NCBI RefSeq assembly: GCF_022012415.1
Contig: NZ_JAKLTR010000013.1
Location: 1 to 64,000, forward strand
DNA length: 64,000 nt
Source: Terrimonas ginsenosidimutans
GTDB taxonomy: Bacteria > Bacteroidota > Bacteroidia > Chitinophagales > Chitinophagaceae
Direction of reading: 5' to 3'
How positions within the stretch are numbered: position 1 is the stretch's first letter; each line of letters opens with the position of its first letter. The position numbers and the translations under genes were made by a program. The notes under the pieces were generated by a model. It worked only from the letters and a program-made list of their open reading frames with translations. It was not told the origin of the DNA and made no database searches. Positions 26,784 through 35,953 of the stretch are shown here, in pieces.

Positions 26784-28157
26784 CTAAAGAAAAGAAAAAT
26801 TCACCAGTTCATCTAATGATACTGATTTTTGTTCGCCAGTGCGCAAATCCTTGATTACACAGTTGTTTTCGGCTAGTTCCTTACTGCCGATAATAATCAC
26901 AAACGGTATATTCTTCTTTTCCGCGTATTTGAATTGCTTGTCGAATTTGGTGTTCTCATGAAACAGTTCTGCCCTGACACCGGCATTACGCAGATGCTGC
27001 AACAGGCTGAATGCCTTCCGGCCCTCAGCATCTCCCAGGTTAAAGAACAGGGCCTGGCTGCCGACCTGTACGTCCGGAGGGAACAGGTTCAGTTCGTCCA
27101 TTACATCATAAATCCTGTCAACCCCAAAGGAAATCCCCACGCCGGGAATGCCCGGTACGCCGAAAAGGCCGGTCAGGTCATCATAACGGCCGCCGCCGCC
27201 GATGCTGCCCATATTCGCGCCGAGGGCTTTGACCTCGAAAATAGTGCCTGTATAATAGTTGAGGCCACGGGCAAGTGTAAAGTCAACGGCAACCGGCGGC
27301 CTGTCCAACTGATCGAAATAGCCGAGGATAAATTCCAATTCGCTGATTCCTGCCGCTCCGGAAGTGGTGCTGCCAAGCAGCGCTTTGATCTGCCCGATCC
27401 TTTCTTCATTCGATCCGGTTACCTGAAGGTACTTGCGGATAGTTGCGATCTGATCAGCATCAAGGCCCCGCTGCTCTAACTCTCCCTCAACTTTCTCGAT
27501 CCCGATCTTGTCCAGTTTATCAATTGCCACGGTTATATCGATCATCTTTTCGACACCTCCGCAGACTTCAGCAAGGGCTGCCAGTATTTTCCTGTTATTG
27601 AGCTTGATCTCAACCGGAACGCCAAGACGTTTGAAGGTTTCAGCATATAAAATAGTGAGTTCAACTTCATTAAGAAGAGAGGTGCTGCCAACCACATCCG
27701 CGTCGCACTGGTAGAATTCCCGGTAACGCCCCCGTTGTGGCTTATCCGCCCGCCATACCGGCTGGATCTGGTAACGTTTGAACGGAAAACTAAGCTGGCC
27801 CTGGTTCATCGCCACGTAACGCGCAAAAGGAATGGTGAGATCATACCTCAGCGCTCTTTCGGTAATGTCTTTTGTGTTCTTGCCCTGGAGGATCTTTTCA
27901 AACCCATCCCGAAAAAGTTGTTCTTTGTTTTTATTGTCAACCCCGTTATTCAGGATCTTGAAAATAAGTTTATCACCTTCTTCTCCATATTTCCCCATCA
28001 GGGTTTCGAGGTTTTCCATGGCAGGTGTTTCCAATGGCTGGAAGCCGTAGAGTTCAAACACGGAGCGTATGGTTGAGAAGATATATTGACGTTTGCGAAC
28101 AGTGTCAGGACCAAAATCGCGGGTCCCCTGTGGTAAGCTGACAGTTGGTTTTGCCAT
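26784..28157 (-). CDS. hisS: Histidyl-tRNA synthetase
   Basis: Class II aminoacyl-tRNA synthetase charging tRNA-His. 457 residues. Motif 1 near the N-terminus (GTRDFGPDTVRKR), motif 2 around FPFKRYQIQPVWRADKPQRGRYREF, the histidine-specific ARGLNYYTG segment and motif 3 GVGISFGVDRI, then an anticodon-binding domain. It lies 4 bp after the phosphatase gene. Identification is firm. Confidence 0.97.
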   Translation of the reverse strand: MAKPTVSLPQGTRDFGPDTVRKRQYIFSTIRSVFELYGFQPLETPAMENLETLMGKYGEEGDKLIFKILNNGVDNKNKEQLFRDGFEKILQGKNTKDITERALRYDLTIPFARYVAMNQGQLSFPFKRYQIQPVWRADKPQRGRYREFYQCDADVVGSTSLLNEVELTILYAETFKRLGVPVEIKLNNRKILAALAEVCGGVEKMIDITVAIDKLDKIGIEKVEGELEQRGLDADQIATIRKYLQVTGSNEERIGQIKALLGSTTSGAAGISELEFILGYFDQLDRPPVAVDFTLARGLNYYTGTIFEVKALGANMGSIGGGGRYDDLTGLFGVPGIPGVGISFGVDRIYDVMDELNLFPPDVQVGSQALFFNLGDAEGRKAFSLLQHLRNAGVRAELFHENTKFDKQFKYAEKKNIPFVIIIGSKELAENNCVIKDLRTGEQKSVSLDELVNFSFL

Positions 28158-28161
28158 TATT

Positions 28162-28650
28162 TTATTGAGAATTGACTCCGTTGTTCACGGAAATGTTAGC
28201 GTATTTTTCGATGATCACATCGCAGGCATCTGCGATCATTTTATAGACATCATGATAGCCCGGCTCTGTACCATACCATGGATCCGGCACATCCATATCG
28301 CTGCCCGGATGCAATTCATTCATGAGCAGTTCTACCTTTGACGCATCATATTTTCCCCTGGCAATGCGTCTGATCTCGCTTTTCACGTCTCCGGCAAGGG
28401 CATAGATGCGGTCGTACACATCGAAATCATCCGGTGTAAGCTTGCGTGAGCGCTGGCTGCAGATATCAAGGCCATTGAGCTTCGCCACTTTTTGAGAAAG
28501 ATGATGGGGCGCCTCGCCGTTATGATACCCATTCGTACCGGCGCTTTCAACACTCCAGTTGAGCCCCGCCTTAAAGGCCTTATCCTGCAGAATACCTTCT
28601 GCCAGCGGACTGCGGCAGATGTTTCCGAGGCATACCATTAGGATTTTCAT
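28162..28650 (-). CDS. Low-molecular-weight protein-tyrosine phosphatase
   Basis: 162 residues from ATG 28650. Upstream in-frame codons to 28695 are ignored because a -7 box lies at 28655-28662. The active-site C-x5-R is Cys7-Arg13 (CLGNICRS) and the general-acid Asp is in VPDPWYG. Dephosphorylates tyrosine residues, often on kinases controlling surface polysaccharide. Immediately upstream of hisS (4 bp). Confidence 0.93.
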   Translation of the reverse strand: MKILMVCLGNICRSPLAEGILQDKAFKAGLNWSVESAGTNGYHNGEAPHHLSQKVAKLNGLDICSQRSRKLTPDDFDVYDRIYALAGDVKSEIRRIARGKYDASKVELLMNELHPGSDMDVPDPWYGTEPGYHDVYKMIADACDVIIEKYANISVNNGVNSQ

Positions 28651-28654
28651 GGGG

Positions 28655-28662
28655 CAAAGATA
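28655..28662 (-). promoter_or_regulatory. -7 box TATCTTTG immediately upstream of the phosphatase
   Basis: The minus-strand TATCTTTG is four bases from the ATG, the same layout as at rlmN. Implies a very short or absent 5' leader. No -33 TTG at proper spacing was seen. Confidence 0.4.
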
Positions 28663-28664
28663 GG

Positions 28665-28810
28665 GCTCACTGACCGTTGTCCGCTGACCGTTCATCGTTG
28701 TCCCTGTCCCCGGTTTTCGATTCTTAACGGAGCGAAATGAACAATTCTGAGAAAATGGCTATTGTCTGGTCAACGGTGGCCGGTCAACCCTGAACGATCA
28801 ATGGGCAACT
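28665..28810. repeat. Imperfect inverted repeat, GACCGTT/CATCGTT type
   Basis: The left arm (about 28670-28700) contains GACCGTTGTCC and GACCGTTCATCGTTG. The right arm (about 28768-28806) contains, on the other strand, GTTGCCCATTGATCGTTCA and GACCGGCCACCGTTGACC. About 65 bp of core lies between. It resembles the structure at 46801-46885. Confidence 0.5.
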
Positions 28811-28912
28811 ATACTAACAATCGTTATGGAAAACTCCCTCCCTTTGCATCTCAATATTTAATCGTGAAAAACTCAAAAAATCAATAATTTGCCCGTTCCG
28901 AAAACAACATAC

Positions 28913-29155
28913 ATGATTGAAGAATATGAAAAGAAGAGGAAAAAACAGGTATCTTCCATGCGCGCAGTATTCGACTACGGCATCGGAGCGGTGATCCTGT
29001 TTTTTGGTGTGTTCCTTTTCTTCAGAGATCAGTTTGATATCGCATTCAATGAACGTTTCAAACCCGATGTTTGGGATAAGGTGGCTGGTGTCATGTTCTT
29101 TGCATATGGAAGCTGGAGGATATACCGGGGGTATAAGAAAAACTATTTTAAATGA
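28913..29155 (+). CDS. Small membrane protein of unknown function
   Basis: 80 residues from ATG 28913 (a TTG 24 bp upstream is possible). It has a charged N-terminus (IEEYEKKRKKQ), one helix about 24-43, and a second hydrophobic stretch about 60-73, ending in a basic tail. No family recognised. Its TGA overlaps the ATG of the PstS-like gene, so the two are translationally coupled. Confidence 0.65.
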   Translation: MIEEYEKKRKKQVSSMRAVFDYGIGAVILFFGVFLFFRDQFDIAFNERFKPDVWDKVAGVMFFAYGSWRIYRGYKKNYFK

Positions 29156-30084
29156 AAGGGTATAGAAGCTTCGTTTTCTTTACTGCGCTTGTCTTATCCT
29201 GTGTGTTGTTTGCAGGATGCGAATCATACCAGGAAAAGCGAGCAAAACTGACGGATACAGAAAAGAGGGGAAGGATCATTATCAGTGCTGATGAATCTTT
29301 CAAACCAGTAGTGGACGCACAGGTTGCGGTGTATGAATCCAATAACCCGGGGACAACGATTGCCGTCCAGTATAAACCGGAAGCGGAATGTCTTAAAGAC
29401 CTGTTGAATGACAGTATCCGGATGATCATTGCGACAAGAAAAGCAAGTCCTGCCGAAGAAAAATTTCTGACAGACTCATTGCTGGTAGGGCCGGTACAGT
29501 TAACGGTTGCAAGAGATGCTGTTGCTGTGATCGTTCATCCCGGAGCGCCTGATTCGTTATTTACGATGAATGAGCTGAAAGCAGTGCTGACGGGGAAATT
29601 TAAGAAAAATTTAATCCCCGTTTTTGACGGAGTACAGGCAACCAGCACGGTACGGTTCATCGTCGATTCTGTATTGCATGACGAAGCACTGACGCCCAAA
29701 GCGATGGCTGCATCTACAAGTGAAGAAGTGATCAATTATGTGGCAACACATCCTGATGCTGTAGGGTTTATCGGCGTAAGCTGGATCGGGAATAAAGATG
29801 ATGGAAATCAACTTAGCTTTCTTAAGAAGGTCAGAATAGCGCAGTTAGAAAGCACAGATACGGAGGGAAGTTATGTTTTGCCCGTGCAGCTAAATATTTA
29901 CATGAAAAGGTACCCAATGGTACGTGATTTGGTATACATACTGAAAGAGAAGCACAAAGGCCTTGGAAACGGATTTGCGGACTTTATGAGCGGTCAGATC
30001 GGGCAGCTGATTTTCAGAAGAGCATACCTGGTTCCGACACAGAAAAAATTTACGCTCCGGCCTGTGCAACTCAGGGATGAATGA
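29152..30084 (+). CDS. PstS-like substrate-binding lipoprotein
   Basis: 310 residues. Lipobox LFAGCESY (Cys about residue 23). It has a periplasmic-binding-protein type II fold similar to phosphate-binding PstS (GRIIISADESF, FTMNELKAVLTGK, VIVHPGAPDS). No pst permease genes are nearby. In Bacteroidota such genes often sit with a TPR protein and ExbBD/TonB; those are 18 kb away here, past the nuo operon. Ligand unknown. Confidence 0.75.
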   Translation: MKGYRSFVFFTALVLSCVLFAGCESYQEKRAKLTDTEKRGRIIISADESFKPVVDAQVAVYESNNPGTTIAVQYKPEAECLKDLLNDSIRMIIATRKASPAEEKFLTDSLLVGPVQLTVARDAVAVIVHPGAPDSLFTMNELKAVLTGKFKKNLIPVFDGVQATSTVRFIVDSVLHDEALTPKAMAASTSEEVINYVATHPDAVGFIGVSWIGNKDDGNQLSFLKKVRIAQLESTDTEGSYVLPVQLNIYMKRYPMVRDLVYILKEKHKGLGNGFADFMSGQIGQLIFRRAYLVPTQKKFTLRPVQLRDE

Positions 30085-30130
30085 ACAAAGTAGTTATATT
30101 TACAACTCTTAAAAAAAAGCGAAAAGTAAC

Positions 30131-31876
30131 ATGAAGAAATTTTCAATCGCATTTTTGGTGACGGCATTGCTGGCGTTCAGTGGTGTTGGTATGGCGCAGT
30201 CACTGCAGGATGGCATTAATGATGTTTACGCAGAACGTTTCAAGAGTGCACAATCTACTTTTGAAAAGCTTGTCGCGTCAAATCCTAACAATCTTGAAGC
30301 CATCTACTGGTTGGGTCAGACCTTCATCGAAACGAACAATATCAAAGCGGCCAATGATGTATACGACAAAGCATTACTGGCGAGCGCAAACGCTCCTCTG
30401 GTAATCGTGGGTAAAGGCCATGTTGAACTGATCGAAAACAAGGTCAGTGAAGCCCGCCAGCGATTCGAATCTGCTATCGTGATGTCCCGCGGTAAAAAAG
30501 GTGACGATCCTGCTATCCTCAATGCAGTTGGTCGTGCGATCACAGAAGTATATACTGACAAAGAGAAAAAAGGTGATATCAATTATGCAATCGAGAAACT
30601 GGAAGCAGCGGCAGCGCGCGATCAGAAGAATGCAGAGATCTACCTGAACCTTGGTAACGCTTACCGCAAAGCTCGTCCGGGCGAAGGCGGTGGAAAAGCG
30701 TTTGAAAATTATAGAAAAGCAACGGAGATCAATCCTGCTTTCGGCGCACCTTACTATCGTCTTGCACAACTGTTCTATTCTCAGCGCAACTGGGAATTGT
30801 ATGAGCAATACCTGAATGATGCGGTAGCAAAAGATCCAAAGTTCGCTCCTGCATATTATGACCTGTATTACTACAAGCTGTTGGTGAAAAAAGATTTCGC
30901 AGCTGCGGAACTGGATGCTGCAAAGTTTATACAAAATACAGATCCTGATCCACAGAACGCATACCTTGCTATTCAGACAAAATGGGCGAAGAAAGAATTT
31001 GACCAGGCTATCGCAGAGGCGAAAAACCTGATCTCCCAGGCTGGTGATAAAACCAAGCCGATCGTTTACCGTCTGATCGCTGATGCGTATGTTCAGAAAA
31101 AAGACACTACGCCTGCAAAACAATACATCGATCTGCTGTTTGCAAAAGCGCCACGCGAAGAACTGAATGCAAATGACTACCGACTGAAAGCGGATATCTA
31201 TTCAGTAATTCCGGGTATGGAAGATTCTTTGTTTGCTTTTTACAAAGCAGGTGTGGAAGCTGATACGATCCTTGAAAATAAGATCGAATTGCTGAAAAGA
31301 GGTGCTGAAGTGTTCAGAACAAAAGCGCTGGCTCCCGATAAAAAATTCCTTCGTGAAAAAGAGGGTGACCTGGCAAGCATGCTTGTTGACCTGAAACCTA
31401 AAGCAACTATCAACGAAATGTTTGACGTTGGTCGTGCATATTACTTCGGTGGTGCTAATGCCAAATCATACGCCGCATTCGTGAAGTTCACAGAGAAATA
31501 TCCTGACGAAGTGTACGGTTGGGAATGGAAATTCAATAATGCACGTGTGATCGATTCCACCAAAAAAGATAGCATTGCAGTTCCTGACGCATTGAGACTT
31601 GTTGAATTCGCAGAGAAAGATACAGCGAAGTACAAAAAACAATTCCTCAGTGCTGCTGGTTTCCTGGTAGAATATTATGCTAACGTTGCAAAAGACGGTG
31701 CTAAAGCCCTGGAGTTTGTAAACAAAATGCTGGTACTGGATCCGGCGAACCAAAGTTTGCTGAGCATCAAACAGCAGTTGGAGAAATCGGGTAGCCAAAG
31801 AGCTCCATCCACTCAGCCAAGAACAGGTTCCTCTGGTAAAACTGATTCCGGTAAACGGGAGACAAGCGCCGGATAA
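30131..31876 (+). CDS. TPR-repeat periplasmic/outer-membrane protein
   Basis: 581 residues. Signal peptide ending GVGMAQ, then about ten tetratricopeptide-like helical pairs over most of the length (for example NPNNLEAIYWLGQTFIE, NAEIYLNLGNAYRKA, NPAFGAPYYRLAQLFY), and a low-complexity Ser/Gly/Thr C-terminus. Likely a scaffold for protein contacts. It follows the PstS-like gene by 46 bp and has its own terminator. Confidence 0.8.
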   Translation: MKKFSIAFLVTALLAFSGVGMAQSLQDGINDVYAERFKSAQSTFEKLVASNPNNLEAIYWLGQTFIETNNIKAANDVYDKALLASANAPLVIVGKGHVELIENKVSEARQRFESAIVMSRGKKGDDPAILNAVGRAITEVYTDKEKKGDINYAIEKLEAAAARDQKNAEIYLNLGNAYRKARPGEGGGKAFENYRKATEINPAFGAPYYRLAQLFYSQRNWELYEQYLNDAVAKDPKFAPAYYDLYYYKLLVKKDFAAAELDAAKFIQNTDPDPQNAYLAIQTKWAKKEFDQAIAEAKNLISQAGDKTKPIVYRLIADAYVQKKDTTPAKQYIDLLFAKAPREELNANDYRLKADIYSVIPGMEDSLFAFYKAGVEADTILENKIELLKRGAEVFRTKALAPDKKFLREKEGDLASMLVDLKPKATINEMFDVGRAYYFGGANAKSYAAFVKFTEKYPDEVYGWEWKFNNARVIDSTKKDSIAVPDALRLVEFAEKDTAKYKKQFLSAAGFLVEYYANVAKDGAKALEFVNKMLVLDPANQSLLSIKQQLEKSGSQRAPSTQPRTGSSGKTDSGKRETSAG

Positions 31877-31893
31877 CAGAAAGATAATATTTT

Positions 31894-31922
31894 AAAAAGC
31901 CCCTCTCATAGGGGCTTTTTTT
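31894..31922 (+). terminator. Terminator after the TPR gene
   Basis: AGCCCCT/AGGGGCT stem (31898-31916) with a short loop and a long T-run; A-run on the left side. Confidence 0.85.
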
Positions 31923-32020
31923 ATTCCCCGGCACCTCTCCAGGTGCGATTGACAAGCTGGTCGACCTCTCTTAAAACCTTCTTATCCACAATTAATGTAG
32001 GATTATTGATGTTGCTACCT

Positions 32021-32028
32021 TATTTTTG
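32021..32028 (+). promoter_or_regulatory. -7 box TATTTTTG of the nuo operon
   Basis: Exact TAnnTTTG 17 nt before the nuoA ATG, downstream of a terminator. The -33 region lacks an obvious TTG, so the call rests on the -7 box and position. Confidence 0.5.
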
Positions 32029-32045
32029 CCCGAGGCTTAGAAATT

Positions 32046-32441
32046 ATGATCCATCTCCTCCAGATTAATCCATCCACAGCTGAAGCCGGCTCCTATCTGC
32101 CGGTTGCTATTCAGTTAATATTCGCCGTTGGCCTGGTTTCCGTACTTATGGTTGCCACACACCTGCTTGGACCAAAGCGAAAAACAAGTGACAAACTTCA
32201 AAACTTTGCCAGTGGTATTGAGTCGCACGGTGATGCGCGGCAGCCTATGGCTATCAAATACTTTCTCACTGCTATTTTATTTGTTCTTTTTGATGTAGAA
32301 GTGATCTTCTTCTACCCTTATGCCGTGAACTTCAAAGAATTAGGTTGGAGCGGCTTCTGGGCAGTACTGATGTTTGTAGGGTTCTTCCTCTGCGGTTTCA
32401 CTTATATTATCAAAAAAGGTGCTTTGAAGTGGGAAGATTAA
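32046..32441 (+). CDS. nuoA: NADH-quinone oxidoreductase subunit A
   Basis: Membrane subunit of respiratory complex I. 131 residues. Three helices, with the conserved SGIESHGDARQPM loop and LFVLFDVEVIFFYPYAV. First of fourteen nuo genes in canonical order. Confidence 0.95.
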   Translation: MIHLLQINPSTAEAGSYLPVAIQLIFAVGLVSVLMVATHLLGPKRKTSDKLQNFASGIESHGDARQPMAIKYFLTAILFVLFDVEVIFFYPYAVNFKELGWSGFWAVLMFVGFFLCGFTYIIKKGALKWED

Positions 32442-32585
32442 CCGGGCATCCGGCAAACTGGTTTGCCCGGACAGCCATGAGGGCAGGATTGTTGTACCTG
32501 TTATAGTGTTAACTCGCGGTTTATGTAGTTCCTGAGATTGCCAGTCTTCTGCATGATTCATGATCAACATACTTCGCGCATTGCT

Positions 32586-32640
32586 TAATTGCGTAATTCG
32601 CTGATCCGCAGAATGATCAATTCGCGGAATTCGCGTTTTT
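32586..32640. repeat. GCGAATT-type repeat arm before nuoB
   Basis: Several GCGTAATTCGC, AATTCGCGG and AATTCGCG units lie between nuoA and nuoB. Similar units occur at 51734-51875 and 53208-53242. The rest of this 210-bp gap (32442-32585) holds a CCGGGCA/TGCCCGG hairpin just after nuoA and nothing else I recognise. Confidence 0.55.
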
Positions 32641-32653
32641 AATTTGTGTAACT

Positions 32654-33238
32654 ATGTCACGTCCAGTATCATATAACGTAAACGAAAAGAAGCTTGTAAG
32701 CGATATCAGCATGGCTGAAATGCCTGCAGGCCACCAGGGTGAAGGTTTTTTCGCCACTTCTTTAAATAGTGTGATCGGTCTTGCCCGTAAAAATTCAATC
32801 TGGCCGTTGCCTTTTGCAACTTCGTGCTGCGGCATTGAGTTCATGGCAACCATGGCTGCTCACTATGATCTTGCGCGCTTCGGTAGCGAACGTGTAGGAT
32901 TCTCACCCCGTCAGTGCGACCTGTTGATGGTGATGGGGACGATCGCAAAGAAAATGGGCCCCGTGGTAAAACAGGTTTATCTCCAGATGGCGGAGCCCCG
33001 TTGGGTGATCGCTGTAGGAGCCTGCGCGTCAAGCGGCGGAGTATTTGATACGTACAGCGTATTGCAGGGAATCGACCAGGTTGTGCCTGTGGACGTTTAC
33101 GTGCCCGGATGTCCTCCACGCCCGGAAGCGATCATCGACGGCGTTATGCGTATCCAGGACCTCGTAGGAAAAGAAAGCCTGAGAAGAAGAAACAGTGATC
33201 AGTATAAAGCCTTACTCGAAAGTTACGGTATTCAATAG
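32654..33238 (+). CDS. nuoB: NADH-quinone oxidoreductase subunit B
   Basis: Holds the N2 [4Fe-4S] cluster next to the quinone. 194 residues. Cluster cysteines are Cys58-Cys59 (TSCCGIEF), the Cys in VGACASSGG and the Cys in VPGCPPRPE. All four are present. Confidence 0.97.
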   Translation: MSRPVSYNVNEKKLVSDISMAEMPAGHQGEGFFATSLNSVIGLARKNSIWPLPFATSCCGIEFMATMAAHYDLARFGSERVGFSPRQCDLLMVMGTIAKKMGPVVKQVYLQMAEPRWVIAVGACASSGGVFDTYSVLQGIDQVVPVDVYVPGCPPRPEAIIDGVMRIQDLVGKESLRRRNSDQYKALLESYGIQ

Positions 33239-33288
33239 CATCGAAAGGTCAAAAGTGTTATGCTTTTGGCTTTAATTTTTTTGACTTT

Positions 33289-33879
33289 ATGGCATTGACC
33301 AACGAACATATCAAACAACGGTTAATAGAGAAATTCGACACAGAAGTCAGCGGATTTGAAGAAACTTACGGCATGCTCACCTTTGAAGCGCCGAAAGATC
33401 TCAACCTGAAAGTGCTTCAATTCCTCTATGATGATTCAGAATTGAAATTCCGTTTCATGACCGATCTCTGCGCTGTTCATTATCCTGATCAGCCCGGCCG
33501 TGAACTGGCGGTAGTGTATCACCTGCATAACCTGGTAGATAACATACGCCTCCGCTTCAAGGTATTTACGCCTGTTGCAAAGCCGGATGTCTACACGGCA
33601 ACAGCATTATTTTCTGCAGCTAACTGGATGGAAAGGGAAACATATGATTTCTACGGGGTCAACTTCGTAGGTCACCCTAACCTGAAACGCATCCTGAACG
33701 TAGATGAAATGGAATATTTCCCGATGCGGAAAGAGTTTCCGCTTGAAGACCAGACAAGGGTTGATAAAGACGATGAAATGTTCGGCCGTGGCGGATCAAT
33801 GGGATTTGGTACAGAGAAGACAGAACAAGGAACGATCATCGAATCAGATAAGGACAACGTAGGAGAAGAAATCATATAA
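33289..33879 (+). CDS. nuoC: NADH-quinone oxidoreductase subunit C
   Basis: 196 residues, a separate gene from nuoD. Conserved ERETYDFYGVNFVGHPNLKR region near residue 107-126 and FPLEDQTRVDKDDEMFGRGG tail. Peripheral-arm subunit. Ends directly in repeat copy D. Confidence 0.95.
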   Translation: MALTNEHIKQRLIEKFDTEVSGFEETYGMLTFEAPKDLNLKVLQFLYDDSELKFRFMTDLCAVHYPDQPGRELAVVYHLHNLVDNIRLRFKVFTPVAKPDVYTATALFSAANWMERETYDFYGVNFVGHPNLKRILNVDEMEYFPMRKEFPLEDQTRVDKDDEMFGRGGSMGFGTEKTEQGTIIESDKDNVGEEII

Positions 33880-33972
33880 AGTAAAAATTAAAAAGTAAAA
33901 AATAGAGACATCTGATCTGGCAACGGTTATTGTATCGGGTTTTTAAATTTTTACTTTTGACTTTTTAATTTG
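33878..33972. repeat. AAAAAGT-family element (copy D), nuoC-nuoD
   Basis: The left arm GTAAAAATTAAAAAGTAAAA starts inside the nuoC stop. A 37-nt core begins AATAGAGAC, a motif shared with copy H. The right arm is TTTTTAAATTTTTACTTTTG plus ACTTTTTAATTT. The arms are mutually complementary. The nuoD ATG follows 8 bp later. Confidence 0.8.
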
Positions 33973-33980
33973 CGCAGCAC

Positions 33981-35204
33981 ATGTCAGAACAACATATAAA
34001 ATTACCGGAAGGAAGCATTGAGAAAACTACCACCACGCTGAACCTGGGGCCAACGCACCCGGCAACGCATGGTGTGATGCAGAATATACTTGAGCTCGAC
34101 GGCGAACGTATTGTGTCTACCGAACAGACCATCGGCTATATCCACCGGGCATTTGAAAAGATTGCTGAACGCAGAAACCTTTACCAGATCACTCCATTGA
34201 CAGACAGGTTGAACTATTGTTCATCACCTATCAACAATATGGGATGGCATCTTACCTGCGAGAAGCTGCTTGGAGTAAAAACTCCTAAGCGTGTCGATTA
34301 TCTCCGCGTGATCATCATGGAGCTGGCCAGGATCTCTGATCACCTGATCTGTAACTCAATCGTTGGCGTGGATAGCGGAGCATTCACTGGCTTCCTTTAT
34401 GTAATGCAATACCGAGAACTGATCTACGAGATCTACGAAGAGATCTGCGGTTCAAGGTTGACTACAAATATTGGCCGTATCGGTGGTTTCGAAAGGAACT
34501 TCAACGATATCGCTTTTACCAAGATCCAGAAGTTCCTGGACGAATATCCAAGAGTATTGACTGAATTTGAGAACCTGTTCAACCGTAACAGGATCTTTAT
34601 GGAACGTACCATTGGTGCCGGTGCGATCAGTGCAGAACGTGCATTGAATTATGGATTCACCGGTCCAAATCTGCGCGCAGCAGGTGTTGACTACGATGTA
34701 CGTATCCACAGCCCATACAGCAGCTACGAAGATTTTCAATTCGATATTCCTGTTGGTACAACAGGTGATTGTTATGATCGCTTCCTTGTACGTAACCAGG
34801 AGATGTGGCAGTCTATGAGCATCATCAAACAGGCGATGCAAAAATTACAGGATTTCAAAGGCGCTGAAGCAGACGTATATCACGCAGATGTTCCGGAGTA
34901 TTATCTTCCTGAAAAGAAAGATGTATATACAAAAATGGAAGCGCTGATCTGGCATTTCAAGATCATTATGGGTGAGATCAACATGCCGGCAGGTGAAGTA
35001 TACAATGCTGTCGAGGGAGGAAATGGTGAATTAGGTTTTTATTTTGTCAGTGACGGCGGAAGAACGCCTTACCGTCTTCATTTCCGCAGGCCTTGCTTTA
35101 TCTATTACCAGGCTTTCGAAGAACTGACAAAAGGTGCTATGCTTAGCGATGCGATCATTGTGATGAGTAGTTTAAACCTGATCGCAGGAGAAATGGACGC
35201 GTAA
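33981..35204 (+). CDS. nuoD: NADH-quinone oxidoreductase subunit D
   Basis: Forms the quinone cavity with NuoB. 407 residues. Conserved LGPTHPATHG near the N-terminus, IGYIHRAFEKIAE, RIGGFERNFND and the C-terminal GRTPYRLHFRRPCF...GEMDA. Full length. The stop merges into repeat copy E. Confidence 0.97.
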   Translation: MSEQHIKLPEGSIEKTTTTLNLGPTHPATHGVMQNILELDGERIVSTEQTIGYIHRAFEKIAERRNLYQITPLTDRLNYCSSPINNMGWHLTCEKLLGVKTPKRVDYLRVIIMELARISDHLICNSIVGVDSGAFTGFLYVMQYRELIYEIYEEICGSRLTTNIGRIGGFERNFNDIAFTKIQKFLDEYPRVLTEFENLFNRNRIFMERTIGAGAISAERALNYGFTGPNLRAAGVDYDVRIHSPYSSYEDFQFDIPVGTTGDCYDRFLVRNQEMWQSMSIIKQAMQKLQDFKGAEADVYHADVPEYYLPEKKDVYTKMEALIWHFKIIMGEINMPAGEVYNAVEGGNGELGFYFVSDGGRTPYRLHFRRPCFIYYQAFEELTKGAMLSDAIIVMSSLNLIAGEMDA

Positions 35205-35289
35205 AAAAGTAAAAAGTCAAAAGTAACCCCGCTTTTGACTTGAATGTGCTGACAATTGTTAAGCGGGGTGCTTTTTAATTTTTACTTTG
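35203..35289. repeat. AAAAAGT-family element (copy E) with GC clamp
   Basis: AT left arm, then ACCCCGCTT (35226-35234), loop, AAGCGGGGT (35261-35269) and CTTTTTAATTTTTACTTTG. The same GC clamp as copy A at 715-780, with an unrelated loop. It would form a terminator-like hairpin inside the nuo operon. Confidence 0.8.
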
Positions 35290-35292
35290 TTT

Positions 35293-35793
35293 ATGATACA
35301 GTTTTCAGATAATAAACTAAAAGAAGTAGAAAAGATCGTCGCACGGTATCCGGAAGGAAGACAAAAGAGTGCGCTGATACCTGTACTTCATTTGGCACAA
35401 CAGGAGTTCGGTGGGTGGCTGGATGTTCCCGTAATGGATTATGTGGCTTCGATCCTGAAACTCTCCCCGATCGAGGTGTATGAAGTAGCTACATTCTATA
35501 GCATGTTCAACCTGAAACCGGTCGGCCGCTACATGTTTGAAGTCTGCCAGACAGGTCCATGTATGGTTCGCGGCGCTGATGATATCGTGTCTTATATCGG
35601 TCAGAAACTGGGTATCAAACCTGGTCAGACTACTGAAGACGGTATGTTCACATTAAAAGCTGTAGAATGTCTTGGCGCATGCGGTTATGCTCCGATGATG
35701 CAGATGGGTAAACATTACAAAGAACATTTGACACCGCAACGTGTGGATGAGATCATTGAAGAGTGCCGGAAATCAGCAGCGACAAATAATTAA
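35293..35793 (+). CDS. nuoE: NADH-quinone oxidoreductase subunit E
   Basis: Thioredoxin-like [2Fe-2S] subunit. 166 residues from ATG 35293; a TTG six bases upstream lies in the repeat arm and is less likely. Cluster cysteines in CQTGPCMVRG and ECLGACGYAP. Confidence 0.95.
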   Translation: MIQFSDNKLKEVEKIVARYPEGRQKSALIPVLHLAQQEFGGWLDVPVMDYVASILKLSPIEVYEVATFYSMFNLKPVGRYMFEVCQTGPCMVRGADDIVSYIGQKLGIKPGQTTEDGMFTLKAVECLGACGYAPMMQMGKHYKEHLTPQRVDEIIEECRKSAATNN

Positions 35794-35950
35794 AAAGTAA
35801 AAATTAAAAAGTAAAAAGTAAAAAACTTCAAGTAGTGATTACTTTATTGCTTTTGAAAAACATAAATCAAATAAAGGGAAGTACCAGTTAAAAAAGAAAA
35901 TGCGGATAGCAGGGCTTTTTTAATTTTTACTTTTGACTTTTGAATTTTTT
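35794..35950. repeat. AAAAAGT-family element (copy F), nuoE-nuoF
   Basis: Left arm of AAAAAGT and AAAAATT units (35794-35825), a core of about 90 nt with no ORF, right arm TTTTTAATTTTTACTTTTG and ACTTTTGAATTTTT (35917-35950). The nuoF ATG follows 4 bp later. Confidence 0.8.
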
Positions 35951-35953
35951 CAG

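Noticed and set aside
35933-35953. TTG start for nuoF
   Set aside because: It lies within the right arm of repeat copy F; ATG 35954 is the family start.
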